A stretch of 61,789 bases of DNA from a virus: IMG/VR virus record IMGVR_UViG_3300048079_000081, positions 1-61,789 of that record; one strand, given 5' to 3'. The notes beneath the pieces were generated by a model. That model made no database searches. It saw only the letters and a program-made list of their open reading frames with translations, and was not told the origin of the DNA. The translations under genes were made by a program, and so were the position numbers. The stretch's first letter is position 1. Each line of letters begins with the position of its first letter. Positions 33,457-40,793 of this stretch are shown piece after piece.

Positions 33457-33764
33457 ACGAGCTGCTTGGCATCCTGGGCACCCTCCAGAAACTCGGCACC
33501 GCAACCTCGCCGATCAACACGGTGCTGCTGATCCTGGGCGTCTGGATTCTCTTGAAGCGTACCGGCGCGCTCGCGCTCGACACGACCAACGCCGTGCAGA
33601 GCACGACGACGCAGCTCGCCGCGCAGGTTGGGCACCTGGCGACTGCGATCGTGGAGCTCCGTGGCGCAGTGACCAACCTCTCCGAAGCCGTGCACGTCAT
33701 GGAAATCAGCCACGCGCGGCTCGAAGAGCGGGTGCGCGCCGTCGAACGGCAGCCGAATACCTAG
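33453..33764 (+). CDS. Small membrane protein with C-terminal coiled coil
   Basis: 103 residues from GTG 33453 (GTGA overlap). Hydrophobic helix INTVLLILGVWILLK (residues 21-35), then an amphipathic coiled coil (LAAQVGHLATAIVELRGAVT). Resembles XhlA-type lysis-associated proteins. Its end overlaps the end of the convergent 33761 gene by 4 bases, marking the end of the late operon. Confidence 0.6.
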   Translation: MNELLGILGTLQKLGTATSPINTVLLILGVWILLKRTGALALDTTNAVQSTTTQLAAQVGHLATAIVELRGAVTNLSEAVHVMEISHARLEERVRAVERQPNT

Positions 33765-34084
33765 CCGAAGAGCTCCGGCCGCTCGAGCCGCAGCGCGTGC
33801 TCCCGGTAGACGAGCCGCTCGAGGTGCGCCGCCGCGGACCGCAGCCGCTCCGCCCGCCGCCACGAATCCGGCTCGAGCTCGAGCTGCTCGCAGAAGTAGC
33901 GGACGTGGCCGAGCCCCTTCGCGCGCACACGCCGAAGCTCGTCGAGGTGCGTGGCGTCCGCGAGTGGGATCGTGCACCGGAGCACGAGGTCCACGCGCTC
34001 GGCGAGGTACGCCAGGCGCCCGGCCGCTTCGCACTCGGCGACGAGATCGGTCGCGCTCCCGGAGCGCGATTCGGGCGAGCTCAC
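33761..34084 (-). CDS. Hypothetical protein, last gene of the minus-strand operon
   Basis: 107 residues, GTG start at 34084. N-terminus SPESRSGSATDLVAE is encoded by a hairpin copy; the rest is helical (LAYLAERVDLVLRCTIPLAD, then HLDELRRVRAKGLGHVRYFC). It overlaps the Gp157 gene by GTGA. No family recognised; the operon context suggests recombination or replication. Confidence 0.6.
   Translation of the reverse strand: MSSPESRSGSATDLVAECEAAGRLAYLAERVDLVLRCTIPLADATHLDELRRVRAKGLGHVRYFCEQLELEPDSWRRAERLRSAAAHLERLVYREHALRLERPELFG
34051..34069. repeat. Dispersed hairpin repeat, copy 18
   Basis: TCGCGCTC-CCG-GAGCGCGA at the 5' end of the 33761 gene (minus strand), showing the element sits on both transcription directions. 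Confidence 0.85.
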
Positions 34085-34599
34085 CGGATCTTGAGCGAGT
34101 AGCTGGCGATGAGCTCCGCCCCGGGCACGACGCCGCCTGGCTTGCGGAGCTCCTCGGCCACCCGGCGCTTGTCGATCCGCGCGGGCGGCGGCTCGGGCTG
34201 GACCCAGAACGCCGCCGGGACCTGGCTCTCGTTCGCCACGTGCACCATCTGTGACCGGTGCCAGCGGATCTCCGCGCGCGCATCGGACAGCTTCTCGCCG
34301 GGCGGCACGCAGGTGGCCACGTACCGCTCGAGGCGGTCGGCCCGGGCGTAGTGGATCTTCGCGCGGTCGAGCAAGCCCTGGGCGACCTCCTCGATCTTGC
34401 CACCCTCGGCGCGCTCCCCCTTGAGGTACGCCGCAACCTCGAGCGCCTTGCGATCCCGCGAGAGCTCGAGGCCCTCGAGCCGCTCGATCGCCGCTTCGGT
34501 GAGCTCGCCCGTTTCGGGATCGACTTCGTGCGCGAGGATCTCCTCGATCTCGTCGGCGATGGAGAAGAGAGACCCGGCGCGAGGCGTCCAGTAGCTCAC
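34081..34599 (-). CDS. Gp157-family protein
   Basis: 172 residues from GTG 34599, chosen for the GTGA overlap with the gene before it. N-terminal helical coiled coil (FSIADEIEEILAHEVDPETG), then the C-terminal signature WVQPEPPPARIDKRRVAEEL and VPGAELIASYSLKIR. This matches the siphovirus Gp157 family, usually found beside single-strand annealing proteins and linked to phage resistance in Streptococcus. The neighbouring annealing candidate fits. Confidence 0.8.
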   Translation of the reverse strand: MSYWTPRAGSLFSIADEIEEILAHEVDPETGELTEAAIERLEGLELSRDRKALEVAAYLKGERAEGGKIEEVAQGLLDRAKIHYARADRLERYVATCVPPGEKLSDARAEIRWHRSQMVHVANESQVPAAFWVQPEPPPARIDKRRVAEELRKPGGVVPGAELIASYSLKIR

Positions 34600-34892
34600 C
34601 ACGTCACCCCGCCGCCGAAGCCCACGGCGCAGTGACGGCCTGTGTGCCCGCGCGGGAGCGTGCACATCGCAGTCGCACCAGCCATCGCCGTGCTTTGCGG
34701 TTGTAGGCACTGGACGGACCGGTCGCCGCCGAGGTCCTCGACCGTAACGGCGCGCACCTCGGGCCTCGTGTGGGTGCCGCCGAGGACGGCGCGCAGCTCT
34801 TCGAGCTCCTCTGGCCGCGAACGATTGGCCGTCAGGGTGAATACGTCGCGCAGCGCCTCGAGATCGGCCACGCTTTCCACTTCGAGTTTCAC
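34596..34892 (-). CDS. Hypothetical protein of the recombination operon
   Basis: 98 residues from GTG 34892 (GTGA overlap). N-terminal LEVESVADLEALRDVFTLTA, and C-terminal CTLPRGHTGRHCAVGF, a short Cys/His motif (CxxPxGHxGxHC) often seen in small actinophage and proteobacterial phage proteins and probably zinc-binding. Confidence 0.65.
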   Translation of the reverse strand: MKLEVESVADLEALRDVFTLTANRSRPEELEELRAVLGGTHTRPEVRAVTVEDLGGDRSVQCLQPQSTAMAGATAMCTLPRGHTGRHCAVGFGGGVTW

Positions 34893-35050
34893 GGTTTCCC
34901 TCCCAAGGCGGCGAGCAGCCGCAGCGCGAAGTACCAGACGATCGCGGACCCGAAGCCGATGAGCACGCCAGCAAGGAAGCCCGCGCGCCAGGCGGCTTCT
35001 CTGTAGATCGGCTGGATGCCAAGCTCCGCCGGAAGGCCAGGCCGGCTCAC
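34889..35050 (-). CDS. Small membrane protein
   Basis: 53 residues from GTG 35050. Polar N-terminus (SRPGLPAELGIQPIYREAAW), then one hydrophobic helix (AGFLAGVLIGFGSAIVWYFA) and a short basic end. Overlaps the next gene by GTGA, which supports it as a real gene despite its size. Confidence 0.65.
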   Translation of the reverse strand: MSRPGLPAELGIQPIYREAAWRAGFLAGVLIGFGSAIVWYFALRLLAALGGKP

Positions 35051-35133
35051 CTGGCCCAATCGGGCACCGGCTCGACGCGCACGCGAGCGACCAGCCGCCC
35101 GTCGCGGTAGAGGGCCTCAGAACGGGATGTCAT
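35047..35133 (-). CDS. Very small ORF bridging two operon genes
   Basis: 28 residues from ATG 35133 to TGA 35047. It starts 17 bases inside the end of the annealing-protein gene and ends overlapping GTG 35050. It fills an otherwise empty gap, but no homology is recognisable, so it could be a leader peptide or chance. Confidence 0.35.
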   Translation of the reverse strand: MTSRSEALYRDGRLVARVRVEPVPDWAR

Positions 35134-36256
35134 CGTCGAAGTTCGGCGCGTCGCCGTCGTCATGCGGCGGCGCTTCGTCACCGCTCGTGACGCTGCCGCG
35201 CTCGCCGTGCTCGAAGCTCTCGTCCGCCGGCGACGCGACCGGAGCCGGCTCAGAGGTGGGTGCGCCGCCGGCCATGGTGGGCGTCGGCTTCGGGTAGCCT
35301 TCGATGTACGCCTTCACCCAATTCGGGTGCGTCTGCGGTTTCCGCTCGTCGCCGAAGTTTCCGAAGTGCATCTGATCGAGCTCGCCGATCCCGAGCACCT
35401 GGCAGAGGTCCGCGACGATCTGCTTCGCGGGCACGTCGATCTCTTCGCTTCGCCGGTAGGCCAGGGCCCAGGCCCACTTCGCCTTGCCCTCGTTGACCCG
35501 CTGGCTGGCGGGCGCGGGGCCGGGCTTCGGCGGCCGCTTGTACCAGGCGCCGACGGGCACGTCGCCCGCCGCGTGGCCCTTGTCGGAACGCGAGGCGCGC
35601 TGCTCTTGCGCCGCGCGTGCCTTCGCCGCGCCCTGCTCGAAGGACTCCGGGTGCTTCCGCTCGTCTTCGGGCTCCAGACCCGTCATTTCCTCGGAGGGCG
35701 TGCCAGAGTAGCCGCCGAGCACGGCGATCCAGCGGAGCACCTGGGCCAGAGCCTTCGAGGTGCCGCGTGTCTGGGCCATGCTCTTGAGCGCGTGGCGGTT
35801 GAGCGCGTAGCTCGAGGGCAGCGCCGTGGGCACCTCTTCGTAGTCCGGGCTGTTCACGATCCAACGGAACCAGTAGCGGCCGTCGCTCTTCTTCCGCTGC
35901 ACCTCGTCGGCGTAGCAGTCCGCCTCCGCCGCGCCGATGATCGCGCCATCGGAAAGCCGCACGACCTCGACCCGCGCCGTGTATCCGGGCACGCCGGGCA
36001 CGTCGTCGGAGGGCCGACACCAGGCGGTCCGGGGCGTCACGCCCACGAGGGCGCCGCAGGCGCACCAGGCTTCGACCCGGAGGTGCTCGCGGCCGCCGCC
36101 CATGGAGACGGACAGGCCGGCCTCCGTCACGATGCCGTGGAGCTCCTGGGCGATTGCCCTCGCGCGCGCGAGGCCGCCGGCGAACCCGAACGTCTCGAGC
36201 GCATCGCGTTGGAGGGCGGCAGGCTGCCGCACTACCAGGCCCGTTTCCTCGCTCAT
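35117..36256 (-). CDS. Putative ssDNA-annealing protein with SSB-type C-terminal tail
   Basis: 379 residues from ATG 36256. The conserved core contains SSYALNRHALKSMAQTRGTS followed by KALAQVLRWIAVLGGYSGTP, a pattern of phage ERF/Rad52-like ssDNA-annealing proteins; CACGALVGVTPRTAWC upstream may bind zinc. The last residues, NFDDDIPF, reproduce the acidic tail by which bacterial SSB recruits repair and replication enzymes. An acidic linker precedes it (EAPPHDDGDAPNFDDDIPF). It is the first gene of the minus-strand operon, next to a Gp157-family gene. The annealing call rests on motif similarity; the tail is seen directly. Confidence 0.65.
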   Translation of the reverse strand: MSEETGLVVRQPAALQRDALETFGFAGGLARARAIAQELHGIVTEAGLSVSMGGGREHLRVEAWCACGALVGVTPRTAWCRPSDDVPGVPGYTARVEVVRLSDGAIIGAAEADCYADEVQRKKSDGRYWFRWIVNSPDYEEVPTALPSSYALNRHALKSMAQTRGTSKALAQVLRWIAVLGGYSGTPSEEMTGLEPEDERKHPESFEQGAAKARAAQEQRASRSDKGHAAGDVPVGAWYKRPPKPGPAPASQRVNEGKAKWAWALAYRRSEEIDVPAKQIVADLCQVLGIGELDQMHFGNFGDERKPQTHPNWVKAYIEGYPKPTPTMAGGAPTSEPAPVASPADESFEHGERGSVTSGDEAPPHDDGDAPNFDDDIPF

Positions 36257-36269
36257 CGGTTTCCTCCCA

Positions 36270-36288
36270 TCGCGCTCCGGGAGCGCGA
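36270..36288. repeat. Dispersed hairpin repeat, copy 19
   Basis: TCGCGCTC-CGG-GAGCGCGA, 13 bases upstream of the annealing-protein start, hence in its mRNA leader. Confidence 0.85.
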
Positions 36289-36435
36289 CCTCCCGCGCAG
36301 GTGGGTGCCCCAGGCCGTCGTGCTGGTGACGGCGGCGCCTAGTGCCGCGGTGCGTTGTGTGTGGCGCCCGGAGCGCGTGCCTCGAATCGTCGGGCGCTCT
36401 TGTACCACGCGCCGGGCGGCCGGGGCAAGAACCGA

Positions 36436-36465
36436 TTGCCTCGGCCGGGCTCGCGGGCGTAGAAT
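36436..36465 (+). promoter_or_regulatory. Sigma70-like promoter candidate for the replication block
   Basis: TTGCCT (36436-36441), 18-base spacer, TAGAAT (36460-36465): the best match of the N18 set. It would start transcription near 36473, upstream of the replisome-organiser candidate. Confidence 0.55.
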
Positions 36466-36537
36466 CCGCGTCGGCGAGGCTGACGACCTCGGCGAGGAAT
36501 CCGTGCCCCCTGCCTTTCGAGCTCATCGCGCACCTGC

Positions 36538-36556
36538 TCGCGCTCCGGGAGCGCGA
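36538..36556. repeat. Dispersed hairpin repeat, copy 20
   Basis: TCGCGCTC-CGG-GAGCGCGA in the predicted leader of the 36586 gene. Confidence 0.85.
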
Positions 36557-36585
36557 TCCTGAGCGCCCGGCGCCTCTGGTTCCGC

Positions 36586-37464
36586 GTGGCCGAACGGCTC
36601 CTGGCCGATGACCTGACCCTCGAGCAGCTCGGCGCCTTCCTCGGGCTCCTGGCGTGGATGCACCGGCGCTGGGCGCTCGAGCGGCCCGCGAGCGCCGCCC
36701 AAGCGAACACAGCTCGGGTCCCTCCGGGGGATCTCCTCACCATCACCCGCGCTCAGACGCTCGAGGAAGCGAGGGCGCGGCTCGAGGCGATCCGGGCCCG
36801 TTTCGAGCTCGGCGTCAAGCTGCGCGGGGACTTCACCGAAATCACCTGGCCTAAGCTCGCGAAATATCAGGGGTGGTCCTTCCCAAACCGGGCCCCGCGG
36901 CGGAAAAGTAGTCCCGAGGTACTTTTCAACACTGCCGAGCGTATCCCCCTCTCCTCCCCCCCCCTGCCTTCCTCCGGTGGCTTCTCTTCCTCCGTGGAGA
37001 CTTCCACCTCCTCTCTCCGAACCGAGCATGACGCTCACGCCGAAAACGCCGAAAACGCGACCGAGCGGCGATACGTGCCGGTGGGAGAAACGCCCACCAA
37101 CGGCGCCAAGGCGGACCGGAGCCGGGGCCTGGAATCCGCGCTGCCCGCATACCTGCCGGGCCGTGACTTCCCGGTGGCTGAGCGTGCGGTGCGCTGGGCC
37201 AACGTCCTCGGCCAGGAGCCTGGCACAGTGGCGGAGAAGGTGGCCTACCTCACCCGGGAGCTCCCGCTGATCGAAGCCGAGGCGCTCGCATCGCTGGGCG
37301 CCGGCCACCGCACGCGGGAGAACGCGCGCGCCAAGGTGCGCGCGCTGGTGATCCGCTTCTGGCGCAACGAGGTCGCGAAGCAAGGTCGAGGCGATCCGGC
37401 GCGCAAGTCTTTGTCCTCACTCGAGAAAGCTGCACGCCGCGTGGCCCAGGAGCCGGAGAGGTGA
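36586..37464 (+). CDS. Replisome-organiser-like replication protein
   Basis: 292 residues from GTG 36586; the frame is open upstream to 36484 and the sequence LSARRLWFRV just before the GTG looks protein-like, so the real start may be a non-standard codon further up. The N-terminal 100 residues (LEQLGAFLGLLAWMHRRWAL ... FTEITWPKLAKYQGWS) resemble the winged-helix start of phage O-type initiators. Then comes a Ser/Pro-rich linker and a C-terminal helical domain (RALVIRFWRNEVAKQGRGDP). Paired with a loader candidate next door. Confidence 0.65.
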   Translation: MAERLLADDLTLEQLGAFLGLLAWMHRRWALERPASAAQANTARVPPGDLLTITRAQTLEEARARLEAIRARFELGVKLRGDFTEITWPKLAKYQGWSFPNRAPRRKSSPEVLFNTAERIPLSSPPLPSSGGFSSSVETSTSSLRTEHDAHAENAENATERRYVPVGETPTNGAKADRSRGLESALPAYLPGRDFPVAERAVRWANVLGQEPGTVAEKVAYLTRELPLIEAEALASLGAGHRTRENARAKVRALVIRFWRNEVAKQGRGDPARKSLSSLEKAARRVAQEPER

Positions 37465-38063
37465 CGCCTCGAGAGCGCCGAGTGGCGAGCCTCACGGCGT
37501 GCTTTGCGATCTTCCCGCCCAAGGTCGAGGCGGGCCCGGACCGGTCCGAGCAGCTCGAGCTCGTGCTCCGCCTCTATCTCGCGGCGCTCGAGGACCTGCC
37601 GGCCGAGCTGCTCGAGGCGGGAGTCTCGGACCTCCTGCGCACCTGGGCGCCGAGCTACGGCCGCACGTGCCCCAGCCCGCAGGAGCTCCGCGAAGCCGCC
37701 ACCCGACGCGCCCGCGACTCTGCCGCGCTGGCCTGCGCACGCGAGGCCCGCGAGGAGGACGCGCGCCTGGCCCGGGAGACGGTGAGCCCGGCGCGGCTCC
37801 GCGAGCTCGCCGCCGAGCTCGACGCCCGCGGTCGCGCCGCGCTCCCGGAGCGCGGTGCTCCAGGAGCGCGAGGCGCCACCTCCGGGGGCCGAGGGGTCAC
37901 CCTCGTCTGGGCGGTGCTCGCCGGCATGCTGCGGTCGGGCGCGGCGGCAGCCGAAGCCGGCATCGGTCGCCCGAAACGCCCGGCCCTGACGCGCGGGACC
38001 GGGCACACGCTGGAATCCGAGGCGCCTGGCCGTGGCCCAGGGCCTACAGACGGGGGATCGTAG
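37461..38063 (+). CDS. Helicase-loader-like protein
   Basis: 200 residues from GTG 37461 (GTGA overlap). The first 90 residues, LVLRLYLAALEDLPAELLEA then CPSPQELREAATRRARD, match the small helical domain of phage helicase loader/inhibitor proteins (G39P-like). The C-terminus is low-complexity and carries two overlapping hairpins (ALPERGAPGARGA). Functional pairing with the organiser upstream is inference. Confidence 0.6.
   Translation: MTPRERRVASLTACFAIFPPKVEAGPDRSEQLELVLRLYLAALEDLPAELLEAGVSDLLRTWAPSYGRTCPSPQELREAATRRARDSAALACAREAREEDARLARETVSPARLRELAAELDARGRAALPERGAPGARGATSGGRGVTLVWAVLAGMLRSGAAAAEAGIGRPKRPALTRGTGHTLESEAPGRGPGPTDGGS
37837..37855. repeat. Dispersed hairpin repeat, copy 21 (compensated outer pair)
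   Basis: CCGCGCTC-CCG-GAGCGCGG, first of an overlapping double copy in the C-terminal part of the loader-like gene. Confidence 0.8.
37854..37871. repeat. Dispersed hairpin repeat, copy 22 (left arm changed)
   Basis: GGTGCTCCAGGAGCGCGA, overlapping copy 21; inner 5 bp of the stem kept. Confidence 0.6.
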
Positions 38064-38066
38064 AAC

Positions 38067-38456
38067 GTGAGCGAACGTGGGCCTTCCGACGCTTCCGCTG
38101 CCGGACCGATGCAAGCGGCGGACCTCGTGGCGTACCGTCAATCCGTTGACGCTTTGGGAGCGGCGAGCGCCAGTTTCGTGGCGCAGGTGGGCGCTCTCGT
38201 CGCTCACCAGCTCGTCGCGGCGCACATCGTCGAGGCGCCCGGCGCGCGCATCCTCTCCGGTGTCACGGCCGACTACCGGGGGCTGCTGCTCCTGACGGCC
38301 GAGCGGCTAGTGATCGAGGTGGTGGCGACCTGCGCGAAAATGGGCGCCCGCCTCGACCCGGCGCGCGTCCAGGCCATCTTCGCCTTGGCGGCGGCGCCGA
38401 TCGCGCTCCCGGAGCGCGATGTCCCCACCGCGCCCTCAAGCACGCGGGAGCAGTGA
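38067..38456 (+). CDS. Hypothetical helical protein
   Basis: 129 residues from GTG 38067. Long helical stretches (ASASFVAQVGALVAHQLVAA) and a C-terminal hairpin-coded tail (APIALPERDVPTA). No family recognised. Its stop overlaps the next ATG by TGATG. Confidence 0.6.
   Translation: MSERGPSDASAAGPMQAADLVAYRQSVDALGAASASFVAQVGALVAHQLVAAHIVEAPGARILSGVTADYRGLLLLTAERLVIEVVATCAKMGARLDPARVQAIFALAAAPIALPERDVPTAPSSTREQ
38401..38419. repeat. Dispersed hairpin repeat, copy 23
   Basis: TCGCGCTC-CCG-GAGCGCGA at the 3' end of the 38067 gene. Confidence 0.85.
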
Positions 38457-38728
38457 TGCCGCGCCGCGTCAGTTTCGAGGCCGAAAAGGAGAGGCAGGCG
38501 CGCGACGCCGAGGACGCCCGCCTCGACGCGGCCGACTGCGCCGCGCACGTCGCGCTCCCGGAGCGCGATGTCTGCGCGCGCTGCGGGCTCCAGCACCCGA
38601 CGATCATCACGGCGATCTGGAGCTTCTACCACGCGGACTGCTACGCCGCGGTGCGGCGCGAATTGGAAGGCCGCCCGGCCACGCGGCGCGAAGTGGAGCG
38701 CCATCGCGCTCCCGGAGCGCGCCGGTAG
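38456..38728 (+). CDS. Small zinc-finger-like protein
   Basis: 90 residues from ATG 38456. Residues about 38-62 contain CARCGLQHP ... FYHADCY, a CxxC...HxxxC-like pair that probably binds zinc. Two hairpin copies encode VALPERDV just before it and RHRAPGARR at the C-terminus. Function unknown. Confidence 0.6.
   Translation: MPRRVSFEAEKERQARDAEDARLDAADCAAHVALPERDVCARCGLQHPTIITAIWSFYHADCYAAVRRELEGRPATRREVERHRAPGARR
38550..38568. repeat. Dispersed hairpin repeat, copy 24
   Basis: TCGCGCTC-CCG-GAGCGCGA in the middle of the 38456 gene. Confidence 0.85.
38704..38722. repeat. Dispersed hairpin repeat, copy 25
   Basis: TCGCGCTC-CCG-GAGCGCGC (outer pair lost) at the 3' end of the same gene. Confidence 0.75.
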
Positions 38729-39226
38729 ATGCCCGCCATCGGCTTCGAGCATCGGTTCGTGGTGGCCGTGTGGACCGGGGAGAAGCGCCAGAGCATCCGC
38801 CCTCCGCGCGTGCGGTCGCTCTTCGAGGCCGGCAGCCGGCTTTCGATGTTCGCCGGCTGGCGCACGACGCGGTGCGTCAGGATCGCCGAGGCGGAGATTC
38901 GCAGTGTCGCCCGCGTGCGGCTCGAGTGCGAGAGCCGCCTCGAGTGCCAGACGTACCGGCTCTACGTCCGCGTCGGGAGCCAGTGGCTCCAGGAGCCGAT
39001 CGACGCCGCGGCGCGCCGCGACGGCTTCACCGGACCCACGCCGGGCTGCGATCTCGCCGTGTTCCTCGAGCGGAAGCACGGGCCGGCGCCCTTTGAGGGC
39101 CACCTCGTCACCTGGGGCGAGCTCGCGTGGCGCTGCTCGAGCCGCGACCTCGACGGCTATCTCGCCGCGCATGAGCGCGCCGAAGCACGAAAAAACCGCA
39201 GGACTCGCGCTCCAGTGGCGCGATGA
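38729..39226 (+). CDS. ASCH-domain-like protein
   Basis: 165 residues from ATG 38729. The segment GEKRQSIRPPR followed by GSRLSMFAGWRTTRCVRIAE resembles the ASCH fold (K.QTIR.. then G..L.LY.G.RT..C), a putative RNA- or nucleotide-binding module common in phages. C-terminal part has GHLVTWGELAWRCSSRDLDG. Role probably RNA-related; ends in a hairpin-derived tail overlapping the next gene. Confidence 0.62.
   Translation: MPAIGFEHRFVVAVWTGEKRQSIRPPRVRSLFEAGSRLSMFAGWRTTRCVRIAEAEIRSVARVRLECESRLECQTYRLYVRVGSQWLQEPIDAAARRDGFTGPTPGCDLAVFLERKHGPAPFEGHLVTWGELAWRCSSRDLDGYLAAHERAEARKNRRTRAPVAR
39205..39223. repeat. Degenerate hairpin repeat, copy 26
   Basis: TCGCGC-TCCAGTG-GCGCGA (6-bp stem) spanning the end of the ASCH-like gene and the next start codon. 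Confidence 0.6.
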
Positions 39227-39606
39227 GGAACACCATGACCGAACCGACGACACCGACCCCCTCGCGCCTCGTGTTCCCGGAACGCGACTCCGGGAGCGCG
39301 ACGATCCCGGCCGAGCACCTCGCAGACTTCGAGGTCCTCCGGCAGGCCCTCACCCGCGCCGCGCGAGGCCCGACCGAGGACTTCGCGCGGGTGCTCGCCG
39401 CCGCGCTGATCGACCTGCGCGTCGAGCTCGGGCGCCTCGAGAAGTGCGACCTCGCGCTCCTGGCCCAGGTGACGGCGCAACGGCTCGAAGGGCTCGAGGC
39501 GCGACTGGTTGCGGTCGAAGCCCGCGTGGCGGCGATCATCCTGGAGCTCAACGCCCTGCCGGACGCATCGCGCTCCAGGAGCGCGACCGCGGAGGCGGGG
39601 CGGTGA
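39223..39606 (+). CDS. Hypothetical coiled-coil protein
   Basis: 127 residues from ATG 39223 (ATG 39235 also possible). Helical (AAALIDLRVELGRLEKCDLA, then LEGLEARLVAVEARVAAIIL) with coiled-coil heptads; N-terminus carries hairpin-coded VFPERDSGSAT and the C-terminus ASRSRSAT, i.e. both ends are extended by hairpin copies. Confidence 0.6.
   Translation: MRNTMTEPTTPTPSRLVFPERDSGSATIPAEHLADFEVLRQALTRAARGPTEDFARVLAAALIDLRVELGRLEKCDLALLAQVTAQRLEGLEARLVAVEARVAAIILELNALPDASRSRSATAEAGR
39269..39287. repeat. Dispersed hairpin repeat, copy 27 (compensated)
   Basis: TCGTGTTC-CCG-GAACGCGA: inner C-G to T-A double change plus one wobble. Confidence 0.75.
39284..39302. repeat. Dispersed hairpin repeat, copy 28 (left arm changed)
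   Basis: CGCGACTCCGGGAGCGCGA, overlapping copy 27; second overlapping pair in the genome. Confidence 0.6.
39568..39586. repeat. Dispersed hairpin repeat, copy 29
   Basis: TCGCGCTC-CAG-GAGCGCGA at the 3' end of the 39223 gene. Confidence 0.85.
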
Positions 39607-40019
39607 TCGCCAAGAAAGGCGCGCCGACTTCGTTTTCCAAGGTCGCGACCCAGCCGAAGCGCGCGAAGCGCCCGGCTTGGCCCCGCGTGCCGGTGCGGCC
39701 TCAAGGCCACGCCGCCGCGCTCCGGTACGCGCGCGGACACGCCCGGACCGCGCAGAAGCGCCTCGCGGACGCGGGCAAGCTCCTCGCCGCCCAAGGCTAC
39801 GCCCCCCAGCATCCTTGGCGCCTGCGGACCGAGTGCGCGCGGGACGCTGTCGCCGAGTGCCTCGCCTGGCTCGAGGAGGCGCTGGCGCAGGCGCTCGAGG
39901 AACCCGGGCCCAACCCCGCCCACCCGTCGTGGCCTGAGCCGGCCAAGAAGCGCCGCGCCAGAGCCGCCCGCAACGCAGACGAGGACGAGAAACCGGAAGA
40001 ACCACCGGAGGCGCTCTAG
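39603..40019 (+). CDS. Hypothetical basic protein
   Basis: 138 residues from GTG 39603 (GTGA overlap). Strongly basic N-terminal half (TQPKRAKRPAWPRVPVRPQG), a central helix with HARTAQKRLADAGKLLAAQG, and an acidic end (ARNADEDEKPEEPPEAL). The charge distribution suggests nucleic-acid binding. No family recognised. Confidence 0.6.
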   Translation: MIAKKGAPTSFSKVATQPKRAKRPAWPRVPVRPQGHAAALRYARGHARTAQKRLADAGKLLAAQGYAPQHPWRLRTECARDAVAECLAWLEEALAQALEEPGPNPAHPSWPEPAKKRRARAARNADEDEKPEEPPEAL

Positions 40020-40027
40020 GTGTCGCC

Positions 40028-40357
40028 GTGAGGTTCATCGAGTTCCTCGACGGCTACGGCGCCTACCGGACGCGGAACGGCGCCAAGGCGCACCTGGCGG
40101 CCCAACCTGGCGCGCCCACGGTCTGCGGGCGAACCGCTGTCACCCGGGTGCCCGCGCCGGAGCTCGAGGGCCTCTGCCGGGAGTGCATCACCCGCGCCCA
40201 CTACCGGCTGCCGACCGTCCGCGCCCGCCACGCCGAACGGCTACGCCGGCGCGTGAACGCCTACCAGCGCGCCCGCTACTACGCGAGCCGACTGCCGCCG
40301 AAGCCGGGGCTTCCGCATCGCGCTCCTGGAGCGCGATCTCGAGAGGTGGCGAGGTGA
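40028..40357 (+). CDS. Hypothetical small protein with Cys pair
   Basis: 109 residues from GTG 40028. Begins RFIEFLDGYGAYRTRNG; carries VCGRTAV and LCREC, which could form one zinc site. C-terminus RAPGARSREVAR is hairpin-derived. Unknown function. Confidence 0.58.
   Translation: MRFIEFLDGYGAYRTRNGAKAHLAAQPGAPTVCGRTAVTRVPAPELEGLCRECITRAHYRLPTVRARHAERLRRRVNAYQRARYYASRLPPKPGLPHRAPGARSREVAR
40318..40336. repeat. Dispersed hairpin repeat, copy 30
   Basis: TCGCGCTC-CTG-GAGCGCGA at the 3' end of the 40028 gene, 41 bases before copy 31. Confidence 0.85.
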
Positions 40358-40746
40358 GCGGCTGGCGCGTCCTCGATCGCGCTCTTGGAGCGCGAGTCGT
40401 GCCCCACTCCGAGCACCCGCCGGCCGGCTACGGCGCCGCCTACGTGCTTCCGGTGGAGGGGCTGGCGGTCTGCTACCCGGCGCCGCTCCACCTGCCGGTG
40501 CGCTGGGCGACCTGGGCGTGGTGGCGCCTGCGCGGGCGGCCCAGCCGCTCGGAACGGGCGGCACTCGAGGCGCGGATCAACCTCTGGCACGGCCGCGCGG
40601 AGCGGTATGCCCGGGAGTGCGAGCTGCTGCGCATGGTCAACTCTCGCGCCATCCACGAACGCGAAGACGCAGAGGCCCGCGTCGCCGAGCTCGAGCGCGT
40701 GCTCGAGGTGCTCCGCCAAGAGCTCCTGGGCTGGCACGTCGAGTGA
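40354..40746 (+). CDS. Hypothetical protein with C-terminal coiled coil
   Basis: 130 residues from GTG 40354 (GTGA overlap). Residues 6-13 (VLDRALGAR) come from a hairpin copy. A hydrophobic/aromatic section (LPVRWATWAWWRLRG) is followed by a long charged coiled coil (ARVAELERVLEVLRQELLGW). No family recognised. Confidence 0.58.
   Translation: MSGWRVLDRALGARVVPHSEHPPAGYGAAYVLPVEGLAVCYPAPLHLPVRWATWAWWRLRGRPSRSERAALEARINLWHGRAERYARECELLRMVNSRAIHEREDAEARVAELERVLEVLRQELLGWHVE
40377..40395. repeat. Dispersed hairpin repeat, copy 31
   Basis: TCGCGCTC-TTG-GAGCGCGA at the 5' end of the 40354 gene; loop TTG. Confidence 0.85.
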
Positions 40747-40754
40747 TGCCGTGG

Positions 40755-40784
40755 TTGCACTTGCCGGCGCTGGCGTGGTAGGAC
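40755..40784 (+). promoter_or_regulatory. Sigma70-like promoter candidate for the repeat-protein gene
   Basis: TTGCAC (40755-40760), 18-base spacer, TAGGAC (40779-40784); start codon ATG 40794 follows 9 bases later. Confidence 0.4.
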
Positions 40785-40793
40785 GGCACTTCC

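Larger units (their letters stand above)
36257..36585. other. Divergent intergenic control region
   Basis: About 330 bases without a convincing gene between the minus-strand recombination operon and the plus-strand replication genes. It holds two hairpin copies (36270-36288 in the leader of the minus-strand operon, 36538-36556 before the plus-strand gene) and a promoter-like pair at 36436-36465. No clear minus-strand promoter was found by eye. Confidence 0.6.

Noticed and set aside
36342-36611. Open frame of 89 residues in the divergent control region
   Set aside because: It would overlap the promoter-like boxes and the replication gene start, and its translation is low-complexity; more likely non-coding.
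38061-38066. TAGAAC resembling a -10 box before GTG 38067
   Set aside because: It contains the stop codon of the gene upstream and has no -35 partner at 18 bases.
2757-40793. CRISPR array suspicion from the many short repeats
   Set aside because: Spacing between hairpin copies is irregular, from 5 bases to over 8 kb, and no unique spacers of constant length or cas genes are present.
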